Shown here: positions 23,557 through 36,170 of the stretch, piece after piece
How positions within the stretch are numbered: position 1 is the stretch's first letter
Layout: every line of letters begins with the position of its first letter
From: Manihot esculenta
Taxonomy: Eukaryota > Streptophyta > Magnoliopsida > Malpighiales > Euphorbiaceae
NCBI RefSeq assembly: GCF_001659605.2
Contig: NC_035170.2
Span: 32,000,520-32,064,519, forward strand
Direction of reading: 5' to 3'
Length of the DNA: 64,000 bases
The notes under the pieces: generated by a model
What the model was told of the DNA's origin: nothing
The model's database searches: none
The model's input: the letters and a program-made list of their open reading frames with translations, nothing else
Position numbers and translations under genes: made by a program

Positions 23557-24568
23557 TATAATACCCGGCTAGAGTCCGGCATGGGCATTCTACTTTTCGG
23601 TGGAATCTCGGGTGTCGAAATTCGCTAGAAGGGTAAGCTTTATGTTTTTGTAAAGGATTTTAGTATGTTTTATGTTTTAAGTGAAAAAGGAAATGAGTTT
23701 GTTTGAAAGAAAAGAGCCAAGGAAGAAATGCAGGGTTCGGCCGCCGAACATGCATGAGGTTTAGTTTCACGTTAGGCCGCCGAAGATGGTCTGGCCAGCC
23801 ACCTATAAAAGACCCTAGGTCTGTGAATGGATAAGATTTCCTTTCCATCCACAGACAGAGGTGAGACCATGAGCTTCCTTGGGTGATTTTCATGTTTTCT
23901 TCAAATCTTGCAAAGTTTGATGGGTTTTATGGTATTTTGAAGCTTTTGAGCAAATTAACCAAAAGTTTTGAAGTTGGAGACTTTGAGGGAGAGTTTCTCC
24001 ATATCTCCACGTTGGGATCGGTTATCTTCTTGTTTGTAAGAGGTAAGTGAAGATCCTGAACTTCTTTGCATGTTTTATGAAGGTTTTATGAAGTTTTTGG
24101 GTAGACATGCATGTTGAGAGTAAGTTGAGGTTTTGGTTGATTTGTGGTCAAAGCATGCTTATGTGTTTAGTTGTGTTGTTTGTTGGGGTTTTAAGTTAGT
24201 TTTGGACCTCTTTGTGCCTATACTTGAGTATATGCAGGTTGTGGAAGTATGGTTTGCATGTTTGAGTGGAGATTGGGTACGTTTGCATGAAGCAGAAAAA
24301 GTTTCTGCCTTACTGGAGAATCCAGTTTCGGCTGCCGAAAGAAGGTTCGGCCGCCGAACATGCTAAGGAGGTGGTTTCGGCTACCTAAGCTTGCCCAAGC
24401 TTGCCCCCGAAAGTTTGGACTTTCGGCTCTGGAGGAGGGTTTCGGCCGTCGAAGGTACCGCCGAAGGTTAGGGACTTTCGTCTCTGGAGAGGACTTTCGA
24501 CAGCCGAAGTGTCGCCGAAAGTGCTTGAGGTTCGGCTCTGGAAGGGACTTTCGGCCGCCGAAAGTGCC
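23557..24568 (+). repeat. Left part of the outer 5' LTR
   Basis: Starts TATAATACCC (family start TGTAATACCC). It contains a TATA-like box TATAAAAG at 23804-23811, a donor AAGAG then GTAAGT near 24042, and several TTCGGC-N-GCCGAA palindromes. It breaks off at GTGCC, where the younger element begins. Confidence 0.85.
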
Positions 24569-24573
24569 TACCG

Positions 24574-26977
24574 TCCGGTATCGGAATTCCTACCGTCCGG
24601 TGGAATCTCGGATGTCGGAAACCTCTAGAAGGGTAAAACCATGTTTTATGAAATGTTTTTAATGTATTTTATGTTTTTAAGCAAAAAGGAAATTGAGTTT
24701 TGAATGAAATAGACCAAGGAGACTTTGCCAGGTTCGGCCGCCGAAAGTTAAGTTCGGCCGCCGAACATGGTGGGGTTTTGGGAGCGCTTTAGGCCCCCGA
24801 AAGCCTTGCTTGAAAGACTCAAGGTTCGGCCGCCGAACCTCATGTTCGGCCGCCGAACATGCATGAGATGTGGGGGCACGTTAGGCCGCCGAAAGGTGGC
24901 AGAACCAGCCCTATAAGAGACCCCGTGACCGAAACAGGCGAGGTTTTCTCTCCCATTTCGGCCGACGGTAAGCTTTAGCCCTCCTATGGTCATTTTAAGT
25001 GTTTTCCCTCAAATCCTTTAGATCTTAACAAGTTACATCTTGTTTTTGAAGAGTTTTAAAGTTTAAGCAAGTTTTGGAGCTTTGAGGTTCAAGAACTCGA
25101 ATCTCCCCACCTTCGAGCTAGGATCGTTTCTCTCTCGATCTTCAAGAGGTAAGAGCCGATCTCTAGTTCTATATGTGTTTTAAGTAAGTTTTATGCAAGT
25201 TTTTAGGGTAGAAATGCATGAGTAGGCTTGATGGGTTTGTATGAAAAATCCATGGTTTTAATGTGTGTTTTTGTGCAATGTGGCTTGCTTGTGTGTTGTA
25301 GTTGGGGTTTAAGCTTGTTGGAGACCCCTAGGAGCTTGTATGCTTGAGTATGCTTGTTGTAGAATAGGTTTATGCATGATTGGTTGTGTAGGGGGTTGTT
25401 TTGGGCATGATGAACCAAGTTTCTGCCCTTTGGCAGAAACCAGGTTCGGCAGCCGAAGGTACTTTCGGCCGCCGAACCAGCTTGGGAGGCAGCTTTAGGC
25501 TGCCGAAGCCTGCCCCCGAAAGTTGGAGTTTCGGCTCTGTCCGAGACTTTCGGCCGCCGAAGGTGCCGCCGAACATGCATGAGTTTCGTCTCTGTCTGGG
25601 AGTTTCGGCCGCCAAAGGTGCCGCCGAAACTGCCTGACTTTCGGCTCTGGAGGGACTTTCGGCCGCCGAAGGTGCCGCCGAAAGTGCCCTTCCCAGCCTT
25701 TTCTTGCATGTTTTCTAGGGATGTTTTGAGGTGTTTTGAGGAGGTTTTTGGGGGTATGTTTAGAGTTATGTTCTTGTTGTTTGGTGCCTCATTTGAGTCC
25801 ACCTGTGTAGGTTCGGACCCGAGGACCCGAGACCCCCGGTTGTGAGATAGTCTTTCAGAGTCCGTCGTTAAAGTTTCGGTCGCCAGGTGAGTGGGATTAT
25901 TTCCCTAAGTTTTAAGTAATGAATAAATGAATAAATGAATGAATCTGATAGCATACTCATGCATCATTAATGCCATGCGATGCTTTAGGATGTTTGCATT
26001 AGAAATTCACGAATATGTTGCATTGCATAATTTGATGTTGATGTGGATGGTTATTGGGTGATCCATAGTCCTCTAATGTTATGTTATGATGATATGTTAT
26101 GGAAGACCAGTAAGGCCCATTCTACGCCCCTGGCATTATGTAAGAGAAAGACCAGCGAGGCCCATTCTACGCCCCTGGCACTTTGGAATGTTATGATATG
26201 TATGTTATGTAAGAGAAAGACCAGCGAGGCCCATTCTACGCCCCTGGCACTTGGAGATGTGAGGACTAATGGTGACAATACCATCCTTTATGTGATTAAA
26301 TGTGATGTGTTGCATTTCATGAAAGCATGTAAAGTAAAAGTTATGTTATTTAAGGTTAATAATAAAATGAATAATAATATACCTAAAAAGTGTGGAATTA
26401 AAGCAAATGTAAATAATAAAATGGAGAATAAAATACCTAAAAATGGAGGAATTAATATCATGTTTTTACTTTTTGCTCACTGGGCTTTTTAGCTCACCCC
26501 TCTCCCCTAACCCCAGTCTTGCAGGTGCAGAGTAGATAGAGAAGTCAGCAAGAGTAAGAGAAGTCTCTGTAATAGCATAGAAGTGGACATGGTTTGGTTG
26601 TAATGTAAAAGTATATTATGTAATGTAATGTAAGTTCTATAGTGTGCTTGACTAGAGTCTGTTGTAATCCCTTAAATACATGAAGTAAATGTTTTATGAT
26701 GTTTATGTAACCCAAGCCTGATATATGTTATGTACCCCATTGGAGTATTTGTTGAGAACTCCAATGAGGGGTTTATGTTATGATTATGCATGCACAGGCT
26801 AGGCTGGGTAAAGAAATGTTTGAATGAAAGAAAAGTTTTAATTTTTATGTATGTTTTGGTTCATGTATGGGATTAAACAGGTTCACAGGATGTATGTTTG
26901 GCTTGCTACGGGTTCCGGCGGCCTTAAGCCGACCTGAATCCTAGCGCCGGTAGCGGTCCGGTTTCCGGGTCGTTACA
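24574..26977 (+). repeat. 5' LTR of element 2, lacking its first bases
   Basis: Aligns without gaps to 32342-34745. Visible elements are a TATA-like box CTATAAGA at 24911, donor 1 at 25149 (AAGAG then GTAAGA), an acceptor ending at 25810 (CTGTGTAG), donor 2 at 25887 (CCAG then GTGAGT), about nine TTCGGC-N-GCCGAA-type palindromes, and three copies of a block containing GGCCCATTCTACGCCCCTGG at 26116, 26159 and 26229. Confidence 0.93.
24911..24918 (+). promoter_or_regulatory. Likely LTR promoter TATA box (element 2)
   Basis: CTATAAGA occurs about 340 bp into the LTR after AACCAGCC. The same position holds TATAAAAG in the outer LTR (23804), the antisense LTR (13625-13632) and the solo LTR (52645-52653), supporting a conserved core promoter. 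Confidence 0.6.
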
Positions 26978-26980
26978 GAA

Positions 26981-26992
26981 TGGTATCACAGC
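26981..26992 (+). other. Primer-binding site of element 2, one mismatch
   Basis: TGGTATCACAGC, against TGGTATCAGAGC in element 1; the G at 26989 has become C. It lies three bases after the LTR. A mismatch may weaken tRNA-Met priming. Confidence 0.9.
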
Positions 26993-27227
26993 CCTAGGTT
27001 CATATGGTCGGACCTAGAGTGTCGGGCTCATAGATGTGATAGAAATGTCAAGCACAATAGGAAATCATGTCCACTAGGATAGGATGTAGAGTCCTGTCTA
27101 GAATGCAAGTATGTATGCCATGAGTTATGCTTTGAATATGATGTGTATATGATGTGGGTTCATGTGTTTCCACATGAACCATTTGATGCTAATGTTTTGT
27201 TATCTGTGCTGTTTTTCAGTAAACAGA

Positions 27228-30200
27228 ATGCGAGGAACTCGTCGATCAGCTAGATTGACTAGAGTACCACCGGAGGATGAGGGCACGAGCGCCCGTCCTC
27301 CAGCATTGCCGAGGACAATGTCAAGCAGGTCCAACAGGGACAGAACAGTGAGGGACCCTAGAAGGTCCTTGGATCTGGGTAGAAGCAGATCAGTAAGGGG
27401 TACAGTTCAAGAAAGAATGTCAGTTGATGAAGAAGTGGAGATGGATGTGGATCAGAGGAGGGATGGTAACCTTGGTGTAAACATGCCAGAAGAGGGCATG
27501 GGTGAGTCACAGGGAGGCACTCAGGCCTCGGGGTTTGTTCCTCCACCCCAGTACCCACCTTTTTCACCATACCCCGGGTATTCGATGGGAAGCACATCGG
27601 ATTACCCCAGTTTTAATCCTTACCCTTCTCACATGCCATATCCACCTTTCTACCCACAGTATCCCCAGTACCCTATGTACCCACCTCCATCCTTCCATCC
27701 AGGCACAGCAAACCCTATCCCAGGGGATGTCGCACCACCACCCCCAGCAGAACCCACAGTTCCAGAAACCCAAAGACCTCAACCTACCTCATCTGGAGGG
27801 AGCAAGGCCAAGATGACCGACTATATGAAGTTGGGTGCTCCCCAGTTTGATACCGGTGATGATCCGTTTGTGTACCTGGAGAAGGTCAAAACAATTACAG
27901 ATGAGATAGGTGCTGATGACAGCAGAGCCATTCAGATGGCTGGTTTCACCCTGAAATGCAAAAAGGCCCGTGAGTGGTTCAAGGGCTATGTGAAACCGAG
28001 GGTGGACAATCTTTCATGGGAGGAGTTTGCGAATGAGTTCGCAGGATGGGCATTCCCTGACAGTTCCAGGGAGCTGAAGATGATTGAGTTTGAACAGCTG
28101 AAGCAGACAGACGAAATGGGTGTCGATGAGTACACCGATAGATTCTTAGAGTTGTTGCCGTTTGCTGGGCAACATCTGGACACAGATCCGAAGAAGTCAA
28201 GGAGGTATATCATGAGGCTTCATTCCAGGTATTCCTCCTTGGTTCAGTCAGCTGATAGAGAAAGTTTCCATGCCATTGTAGACATGGCCAGGAGAATGGA
28301 GGCTAGTGCAATCATCGAGGGGACAGTTAAACAGTCAGTGACACAGCCGTCTGGTTCCAAGACCCCAGGTGGGGGAAGGATTGACCCTTCATCCTTGAGT
28401 TCAGCTAGTAAGAAATGGGGCAGTACCACTAAGAAACCAAAGAAGAATAAGTTCTGGAGCAAGATCAAATCAGGTCTGGGATTAGGAAGTGGCTCAAGCT
28501 CTGGTGCTGATAATGCAGTGTGTGCAAGGTGTGGTAAGCTACACAGAGGGGTATGCCGTTTTGGGACGACAGCCTGCTACAGGTGTGGGCAGGAGGGACA
28601 CATGTCCATGGAGTGTCCTAGAGCAGTTCCTATGGCGCGGCCCCAGCAGACTACTTCAGGTAGTGTGGCACAGCCAGCAGCTTCAGCCGCGACACAGGCC
28701 AGTGGCAGAGGCCGAGGGAGAGGGTCAGCCTCTTCTTCATCAGCTTACAGAGGGGAAGGTCCGTCAGCTCCAGCACGGATCTTCACTATGACACAGCAGG
28801 AGGCAAACGCATCCAACACCGTGGTGTCAGGTAATATCATCATTGGTTGTTCAGATGCTTATGCCTTAATGGACCCGGGTGCATCCCATTCTTTTGTTTC
28901 TCCGAGAGCGGTCGAGAGGTTGGGTTTGATGGTCTCTGGGTTAGAGTGTCCCCTATGGGTCAGTGGACCCAAGTGTGACCCGTCAGTGGCAGAGTCAGTT
29001 TGCCAGTACAGTCCAGTTTTCATAGAGGGAAGATGCCTATCCGCCGACCTTGTGGTTCTAGACTTGACAGATTTTGACGTCATTCTAGGGATGGATTGGC
29101 TATCTACCCATGGTGCTACCTTGGATTGCAGAGACAAGGTAATTAAGTTCAGATGTCAGGATGGGTCAGAGGTTGTCTTTAGAGGAGACAGGGGGAGTAC
29201 ACCTAGAGGTTTGATATCAGCCCTACAGGCTCGTAGGCTACTCAGGAGGGGTTGTCAGGGTTATCTAGCTCATGTGAGAGAGCTAGACAGAGATGTCAGA
29301 GAGCCCGCCTCAGTGCCTGTGGTTAGAGAGTTCTTAGATGTTTTCCCAGACGAACTGCCAGGTTTACCGCCTCCGAGGGAGATAGAGTTCGAGATAGAAT
29401 TGATGCCAGGAACCAGACCGATCTCTATCCCTCCCTACAGGATGGCGCCAGCAGAGCTGAAAGAGCTTAAAGAACAGTTGCAAGAGCTGGTAGACAAGGG
29501 TTTCATCCGACCGAGTACCTCACCTTGGGGTGCTCCAGTGTTGTTCGTGAAAAAGAAGGATGGATCCCTTAGACTTTGTATCGACTACAGACAGTTGAAC
29601 AAGGTCACTACCAAGAACAAGTACCCGTTGCCTAGGATCGATGATCTATTCGACCAGCTAGCAGGAGCAGGTTGTTTCTCCAAAATAGATCTGAGATCTG
29701 GGTATCATCAGCTGAGGATAAGAGATGAAGACGTGCCAAAGACAGCTTTCAGAACCAGATATGGGCACTATGAGTTCCTAGTGATGCCGTTCGGGTTAAC
29801 AAACGCCCCTGCAGCATTCATGGATCTCATGAACAGAGTATTTAACCAATACCTGGATCACTTCGTTATTGTCTTCATAGATGATATCTTAGTGTATTCC
29901 AGGAATGCAGAAGAGCATGCCCATCATCTGCGGTTGGTCTTGCAGACTTTAAGGGAACATGGCTTGTATGCCAAGTTCTCTAAATGTGAGTTCTGGCTGA
30001 GGAGCATTTCGTTCTTGGGGCATGTAGTGTCAGAGAATGGTATTGAGGTGGACCCCAAGAAGACAGAAACTGTGGCTAACTGGCCTAGACCCACTTCAGT
30101 GACAGAGATTAGAAGTTTCTTGGGTTTGGCTGGTTACTACAGGAGGTTCGTTCAGGACTTCTCAAAGATAGCAGCTCCTCTGACCAGGTTAACCAGGAAG

Positions 30201-32216
30201 AATCAGAAATTTCTGTGGACCGACCAGTGCGAAGAGAGTTTTGAAGAGCTTAAGAAGAGGTTGACTTCGGCACCAGTTTTAGCTCTGCCATCTAGTGATG
30301 AGGACTTTACAGTCTTTTGTGATGCATCCCGTGTGGGATTGGGTTGTGTACTGATGCAGAATGAGAGGGTGATTGCTTATGCTTCTAGGCAGCTGAAGAA
30401 GCATGAGTTGAATTACCCCACACATGACCTTGAGATGGCAGCAGTAATCTTTGCACTCAAGATGTGGAGGCACTACCTCTATGGGGTAAAATGTGAGATC
30501 TTTACAGATCATAAGAGCCTGCAGCACATCCTGAGTCAAAGAGATTTGAATTTGAGACAGAGAAGATGGGTAGAACTGCTCAGTGACTACGATTGCAAAA
30601 TCCAGTATCATCCGGGTAAGGCTAATGTAGTAGCTGATACCTTAAGCCGGAAATCACTCGGCAGTCTATCCCACATCACGGCAGAACGAAGACCAGTAGT
30701 AAAGGAGTTCTACAAGCTCATCGAAGAAGGGCTGCAGTTAGAGTTGTCGGGTACAGGTGCCTTGTTGGCTCAGATGAAAGTGACACCCGTGTTCCTTGAG
30801 CAAGTTGCTCAGAAACAGCATGAGGACCCCGAGTTAGTGAAGATTGCCAGGACTGTTCAGTCAGGCAATGATAGTGAGTTCAGATTCGACAGTAAGGGGA
30901 TCCTCCGCTATGGGAGTCGATTATGTGTACCAGACGACATAGGGCTAAAAGGAGACATTATGAGAGAGGCTCATAATGCAAGATACAGCATTCACCCCGG
31001 AGCCACCAAGATGTATCAAGATTTGAAGAAAGTTTATTGGTGGCCAGCAATGAAGAAAGAAGTGGCACAGTTCGTGTCAGCCTGCGAAGTGTGTCAGAGG
31101 GTGAAGCTGGAACATCAAAAGCCGGCTGGAATGCTTAACCCGCTACCTATTCCAGAATGGAAATGGGAAAATATAGCTATGGACTTCGTAGTAGGGTTAC
31201 CGGCGGCGTCCAACAGAGTGGACTCCATATGGGTGATTGTGGACAGACTCACCAAATCTGCTCACTTCATTCCTGTCAGGAGTGGCTATTCTGTGGACAA
31301 GTTGGCGCAGGTGTATGTGGACGAGATCGTCAGGCTGCATGGGGTTCCCGTTTCGATAGTGTCAGATAGAGGGCCCCAGTTCACCTCCAGGTTTTGGCGG
31401 AGTCTGCAGAATGCCATGGGTACTAGGTTGGATTTCAGTACTGCCTTCCACCCCCAGACTGATGGACAGTCAGAAAGGACCATCCAGACTATCGAGGATA
31501 TGCTCAGAATGTGTGTGCTGGACTTTGGCGGTTCTTGGAGGCAGCATCTACCTTTGGTGGAGTTTGCCTACAATAACAGCCATCATGCTAGCATCGGGAT
31601 GGCTCCATATGAAGCTTTGTATGGAAGGAAGTGCAGATCACCTGTTTGCTGGGAGGAAGTTGGAGAGAAGGCCTTGGCAGGGCCTGAGCTAGTAGAGATT
31701 ACCAGCAGGGTGGTACCCATAATCAGGGAAAGAATCAAGACTGCTGCAAGCAGACAGAAGAGTTATGCAGACATCCGCAGAAGGCTGTTAGAGTTTCAGG
31801 AGGGGGATCTGGTATTGCTTAAGGTGTCTCCAATGAAGGGAGTGGTTCGCTTCGGGAAGAAAGGTAAACTAGCCCCACGATACATCGGACCCTTTGAAAT
31901 CTTGCAAAAGATTGGGAATGTGTCGTACAGGCTAGATTTACCTGCTTCAATGGCAAGAATCCATCCGGTTTTCCATGTTTCGATGTTGAGGAAGTTTGTG
32001 TCAGATCCGAGCAAGGTTCTTAATGAGCCTGATGTGGAGGTCCAAGAGGATCTCACCTATGTTGAACAGCCAGTACGGATCATAGACACGCAGATCAGAA
32101 AGTTAAGAAACAAGGAAATCCCGATGGTGAAAGTCCTGTGGAACCACCACAACTTGGAAGAGTGCACTTGGGAGACACGGGAGTCTATGCTCCAGCAGTA
32201 CCCTCAGCTCTTTTAA
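27228..32216 (+). CDS. Gag-pol polyprotein of Tekay-like chromovirus (element 2)
   Basis: An uninterrupted frame of 1662 codons with the same layout as element 1: gag with tyrosine/proline-rich N-terminus, CCHC knuckle ([15 protein letters not shown]), retropepsin with [10 protein letters not shown] with FIDDILVYS, RNase H with TDHKSL, integrase zinc region ([11 protein letters not shown] to CEVCQ), D,D,E core ([18 protein letters not shown]) and a C-terminal chromodomain that in this clade directs integration toward particular chromatin. The start is set by the conserved [12 protein letters not shown], eight bases after TTTTTCAG; the frame itself opens 22 codons earlier. Unlike element 1 the protease keeps its active-site glycine. 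With near-identical LTRs this protein set looks functional, although the element has lost its left LTR end. Confidence 0.95.
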   Translation: MRGTRRSARLTRVPPEDEGTSARPPALPRTMSSRSNRDRTVRDPRRSLDLGRSRSVRGTVQERMSVDEEVEMDVDQRRDGNLGVNMPEEGMGESQGGTQASGFVPPPQYPPFSPYPGYSMGSTSDYPSFNPYPSHMPYPPFYPQYPQYPMYPPPSFHPGTANPIPGDVAPPPPAEPTVPETQRPQPTSSGGSKAKMTDYMKLGAPQFDTGDDPFVYLEKVKTITDEIGADDSRAIQMAGFTLKCKKAREWFKGYVKPRVDNLSWEEFANEFAGWAFPDSSRELKMIEFEQLKQTDEMGVDEYTDRFLELLPFAGQHLDTDPKKSRRYIMRLHSRYSSLVQSADRESFHAIVDMARRMEASAIIEGTVKQSVTQPSGSKTPGGGRIDPSSLSSASKKWGSTTKKPKKNKFWSKIKSGLGLGSGSSSGADNAVCARCGKLHRGVCRFGTTACYRCGQEGHMSMECPRAVPMARPQQTTSGSVAQPAASAATQASGRGRGRGSASSSSAYRGEGPSAPARIFTMTQQEANASNTVVSGNIIIGCSDAYALMDPGASHSFVSPRAVERLGLMVSGLECPLWVSGPKCDPSVAESVCQYSPVFIEGRCLSADLVVLDLTDFDVILGMDWLSTHGATLDCRDKVIKFRCQDGSEVVFRGDRGSTPRGLISALQARRLLRRGCQGYLAHVRELDRDVREPASVPVVREFLDVFPDELPGLPPPREIEFEIELMPGTRPISIPPYRMAPAELKELKEQLQELVDKGFIRPSTSPWGAPVLFVKKKDGSLRLCIDYRQLNKVTTKNKYPLPRIDDLFDQLAGAGCFSKIDLRSGYHQLRIRDEDVPKTAFRTRYGHYEFLVMPFGLTNAPAAFMDLMNRVFNQYLDHFVIVFIDDILVYSRNAEEHAHHLRLVLQTLREHGLYAKFSKCEFWLRSISFLGHVVSENGIEVDPKKTETVANWPRPTSVTEIRSFLGLAGYYRRFVQDFSKIAAPLTRLTRKNQKFLWTDQCEESFEELKKRLTSAPVLALPSSDEDFTVFCDASRVGLGCVLMQNERVIAYASRQLKKHELNYPTHDLEMAAVIFALKMWRHYLYGVKCEIFTDHKSLQHILSQRDLNLRQRRWVELLSDYDCKIQYHPGKANVVADTLSRKSLGSLSHITAERRPVVKEFYKLIEEGLQLELSGTGALLAQMKVTPVFLEQVAQKQHEDPELVKIARTVQSGNDSEFRFDSKGILRYGSRLCVPDDIGLKGDIMREAHNARYSIHPGATKMYQDLKKVYWWPAMKKEVAQFVSACEVCQRVKLEHQKPAGMLNPLPIPEWKWENIAMDFVVGLPAASNRVDSIWVIVDRLTKSAHFIPVRSGYSVDKLAQVYVDEIVRLHGVPVSIVSDRGPQFTSRFWRSLQNAMGTRLDFSTAFHPQTDGQSERTIQTIEDMLRMCVLDFGGSWRQHLPLVEFAYNNSHHASIGMAPYEALYGRKCRSPVCWEEVGEKALAGPELVEITSRVVPIIRERIKTAASRQKSYADIRRRLLEFQEGDLVLLKVSPMKGVVRFGKKGKLAPRYIGPFEILQKIGNVSYRLDLPASMARIHPVFHVSMLRKFVSDPSKVLNEPDVEVQEDLTYVEQPVRIIDTQIRKLRNKEIPMVKVLWNHHNLEECTWETRESMLQQYPQLF

Positions 32217-32310
32217 GGTTAGATCCCTATGTGTTGATGTGCCTTGTATGTATGTTATATGTTTGCCATGTTATGTGTTGTTTGGTGAACATTCAGGGAC
32301 GAATGTTCTT

Positions 32311-32323
32311 AAGGGGGGAAGAA
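32311..32323 (+). other. Polypurine tract of element 2
   Basis: AAGGGGGGAAGAA immediately precedes the 3' LTR. Confidence 0.9.
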
Positions 32324-34745
32324 TGTAATACCCGGCTAGACTCCGGTATCGGAATTCCTACCGTCCGGTGGAATCTCGGATGTCGGAAACCTCTAGAAGG
32401 GTAAAACCATGTTTTATGAAATGTTTTTAATGTATTTTATGTTTTTAAGCAAAAAGGAAATTGAGTTTTGAATGAAATAGACCAAGGAGACTTTGCCAGG
32501 TTCGGCCGCCGAAAGTTAAGTTCGGCCGCCGAACATGGTGGGGTTTTGGGAGCGCTTTAGGCCCCCGAAAGCCTTGCTTGAAAGACTCAAGGTTCGGCCG
32601 CCGAACCTCATGTTCGGCCGCCGAACATGCATGAGATGTGGGGGCACGTTAGGCCGCCGAAAGGTGGCAGAACCAGCCCTATAAGAGACCCCGTGACCGA
32701 AACAGGCGAGGTTTTCTCTCCCATTTCGGCCGACGGTAAGCTTTAGCCCTCCTATGGTCATTTTAAGTGTTTTCCCTCAAATCCTTTAGATCTTAACAAG
32801 TTACATCTTGTTTTTGAAGAGTTTTAAAGTTTAAGCAAGTTTTGGAGCTTTGAGGTTCAAGAACTCGAATCTCCCCACCTTCGAGCTAGGATCGTTTCTC
32901 TCTCGATCTTCAAGAGGTAAGAGCCGATCTCTAGTTCTATATGTGTTTTAAGTAAGTTTTATGCAAGTTTTTGGGGTAGAAATGCATGAGTAGGCTTGAT
33001 GGGTTTGTATGAAAAATCCATGGTTTTAATGTGTGTTTTTGTGCAATGTGGCTTGCTTGTGTGTTGTAGTTGGGGTTTAAGCTTGTTGGAGACCCCTAGG
33101 AGCTTGTATGCTTGAGTATGCTTGTTGTAGAATAGGTTTATGCATGATTGGTTGTGTAGGGGGTTGTTTTGGGCATGATGAACCAAGTTTCTGCCCTTTG
33201 GCAGAAACCAGGTTCGGCAGCCGAAGGTACTTTCGGCCGCCGAACCAGCTTGGGAGGCAGCTTTAGGCTGCCGAAGCCTGCCCCCGAAAGTTGGAGTTTC
33301 GGCTCTGTCCGAGACTTTCGGCCGCCGAAGGTGCCGCCGAACATGCATGAGTTTCGTCTCTGTCTGGGAGTTTCGGCCGCCAAAGGTGCCGCCGAAACTG
33401 CCTGACTTTCGGCTCTGGAGGGACTTTCGGCCGCCGAAGGTGCCGCCGAAAGTGCCCTTCCCAGCCTTTTCTTGCATGTTTTCTAGGAATGTTTTGAGGT
33501 GTTTTGAGGAGGTTTTTGGGGGTATGTTTAGAGTTATGTTCTTGTTGTTTGGTGCCTCATTTGAGTCCACCTGTGTAGGTTCGGACCCGAGGACCCGAGA
33601 CCCCCGGTTGTGAGATAGTCTTTCAGAGTCCGTCGTTAAAGCTTCGGTCGCCAGGTGAGTGGGATTATTTCCCTAAGTTTTAAGTAATGAATAAATGAAT
33701 AAATGAATGAATCTGATAGCATACTCATGCATCATTAATGCCATGCGATGCTTTAGGATGTTTGCATTAGAAATTCACGAATATGTTGCATTGCATAATT
33801 TGATGTTGATGTGGATGGTTATTGGGTGATCCATAGTCCTCTAATGTTATGTTATGATGATATGTTATGGAAGACCAGTGAGGCCCATTCTACGCCCCTG
33901 GCATTATGTAAGAGAAAGACCAGCGAGGCCCATTCTACGCCCCTGGCACTTTGGAATGTTATGATATGTATGTTATGTAAGAGAAAGACCAGCGAGGCCC
34001 ATTCTACGCCCCTGGCACTTGGAGATGTGAGGACTAATGGTGACAATACCATCCTTTATGTGATTAAATGTGATGTGTTGCATTTCATGAAAGCATGTAA
34101 AGTAAAAGTTATGTTATTTAAGGTTAATAATAAAATGAATAATAATATACCTAAAAAGTGTGGAATTAAAGCAAATGTAAATAATAAAATGGAGAATAAA
34201 ATACCTAAAAATGGAGGAATTAATATCATGTTTTTACTTTTTGCTCACTGGGCTTTTTAGCTCACCCCTCTCCCCTAACCCCAGTCTTGCAGGTGCAGAG
34301 TAGATAGAGAAGTCAGCAAGAGTAAGAGAAGTCTCTGTAATAGCATAGAAGTGGACATGGTTTGGTTGTAATGTAAAAGTATATTATGTAATGTAATGTA
34401 AGTTCTATAGTGTGCTTGACTAGAGTCTGTTGTAATCCCTTAAATACATGAAGTAAATGTTTTATGATGTTTATGTAACCCAAGCCTGATATATGTTATG
34501 TACCCCATTGGAGTATTTGTTGAGAACTCCAATGAGGGGTTTATGTTATGATTATGCATGCACAGGCTAGGCTGGGTAAAGAAATGTTTGAATGAAAGAA
34601 AAGTTTTAATTTTTATGTATGTTTTGGTTCATGTATGGGATTAAACAGGTTCACAGGATGTATGTTTGGCTTGCTACGGGTTCCGGCGGCCTTAAGCCGA
34701 CCTGAATCCTAGCGCCGGTAGCGGTCCGGTTTCCGGGTCGTTACA
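32324..34745 (+). repeat. 3' LTR of element 2
   Basis: A complete 2422-bp LTR, TGTAATACCC to GTCGTTACA. It carries the same promoter, splice-site and palindrome features as the 5' copy. Confidence 0.95.
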
Positions 34746-36165
34746 TCTTTGTGCCTATACTTGAGTATATGCAGGTTGTTGAAGTATGGTTTGCATGTTT
34801 GAGTGGAGATTGGGTACGTTTGCATGAAGCAGAAAAAGTTTCTGCCTTACTGGAGAATCCAGTTTCGGCTGCCGAAAGAAGGTTCGGCCGCCGAACATGC
34901 TAAGGAGGTGGTTTCGGCTACCTAAGCTTGCCCAAGCTTGCCCCCGAAAGTTTGGACTTTCGGCTCTGGAGGAGGGTTTCGGCCGTCGAAGGTACCGCCG
35001 AAGGTTAGGGACTTTCGTCTCTGGAGAGGACTTTCGACAGCCGAAGTGCCGCCGAAAGTGCTTGAGGTTCGGCTCTGGAAGGGACTTTCGGCCGCCGAAA
35101 GTGCCCTGTCCAGCCTTCTTTTGCATGTTTTTCTTGATTCTTTTAGGATGTTTTAGGGGGGTTTTGGGGAGTATTCTAGAGTTGTTCTTGAGTTAGTTTG
35201 GTCCCTCATTTGAGTCCATCTGTGTAGGAACGGACTAAAGGAACCAAAGAGGTCAGCAGTGAGCACTGCTTCAGAGTCAGCTCAGAGTCAGCCAGAGGTG
35301 AGTGGAACTAAACTTACTGTTTTACATTGAGAAATTAAATGCTTTGAGCATGATCCATGCATCATGATATGTAATAGGTTGAGTGCACTAGAATACACTA
35401 ATGTGACGCATTGCATTATTCTATGCTTGTACGGATCAGACATAGTTTTCGATTCACTAGCCCTCCGAGTAAAGTCCTGAGGAGCCCTGAGAGGGCCGGG
35501 CACAGAGCACCATAGGGTGCGTAGAGAAGTCCTGAGTAGCTCCTTCGCGGGCCGGGCACAGAATAGAGGGAATTTTGAATCTGTCCGTCTGAGATGTGTG
35601 ATTTACTTGTGATATGATGCATTCCATGTGAGCATGTTTATTAACATGTTTTATTTGTTCTACTCACTGGGCTAGTATAGCTCATCCCTCTCCTTTAACC
35701 CCAGTCTTGCAGGATCAGAATTAAGGGAAAGTTCAGCAGAGTACAGGAAGAGTAAAGAATCTTGTAATAGCATAGTGTGGACATGTAATATTGTAAAGAA
35801 ATGGTTTAGTATTGTATAGTGGAGAGTATTGTGCTTGACCCATAGTGTAAATCCTTTTTGTATACATGGTCTATTTATGTGCTGCGAATATTTTTATCAA
35901 TATGTGAAAAAACCAGGCTTAACAGAGTATGAGTTGAACCCGTCTAGAGCAAGCTCTAGTAAGGGGTTTTATAGTACAGAGATAGTGCATGCACAGGTTG
36001 AGCCTTGGTTCAGAGCATCAGTTTTATATTTTTACAGAAAATGTATGATCATGTATGGGATTTTACAGGTACTCAGACAGTATAGCAGGCTTGCTACGGG
36101 TCCCGGCGACCTTAAGTCGACTTGGATCCTAACGCCGGTAGCGGTCCGGATTCCGGGTCATTACA
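34746..36165 (+). repeat. Right part of the outer 3' LTR
   Basis: Begins TCTTTGTGCC, repeating 24209 onward for 360 bp, then continues through acceptor CTGTGTAG (ending near 35228), donor AGAG then GTGAGT near 35296, and the LTR end GGGTCATTACA. GTAAA follows. Confidence 0.85.
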
Positions 36166-36170
36166 GTAAA

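Larger units (their letters stand above)
24569..34745 (+). mobile_element. Tekay-like chromovirus, element 2, with intact gag-pol
   Basis: 5' LTR to 26977, primer site 26981-26992, gag-pol 27228-32216, polypurine tract 32311-32323, 3' LTR 32324-34745. The first ~18 bp of the 5' LTR are missing and replaced by a short filler (CTACCG...), so the element lost its left terminus. Over the remaining 2404 bp the LTRs show about four differences by eye, so it is young. No TSD pair is visible; the right flank TCTTT (34746-34750) has no partner on the left because of the deletion. Confidence 0.93.
23557..36165 (+). mobile_element. Older Tekay-like element reduced to partial LTRs
   Basis: The left LTR piece 23557-24568 and right LTR piece 34746-36165 are flanked by the 5-bp duplication GTAAA (23552-23556 and 36166-36170), showing one original insertion into the large element. 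The pieces overlap by 360 bp (24209-24568 equals 34746-35105 with two differences), so they derive from two LTRs, not one split solo LTR. The internal region is gone and a younger element occupies the middle. The first dinucleotide TG has decayed to TA. Confidence 0.85.

Noticed and set aside
23209..23628. 139-codon frame overlapping the start of the outer LTR
   Set aside because: It runs from retroelement interior into an inserted LTR, so it cannot be an ancestral gene; only a short RNase H-like phrase was retained as a low-confidence feature.
25203..25802. 199-codon minus-strand frame in the element 2 LTR (also 32959-33570)
   Set aside because: The repeated FGGR/RRPK words come from the TTCGGCCGCCGAA palindromes; frame lengths follow LTR repeats and the frame lies antisense to the predicted leader.
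26043..26492. 149-codon frame in the element 2 5' LTR (also 33811-34260)
   Set aside because: It translates the three copies of the CCATTCTACGCCCCTGGCA block and AT-rich DNA; no conservation in other LTR families here.
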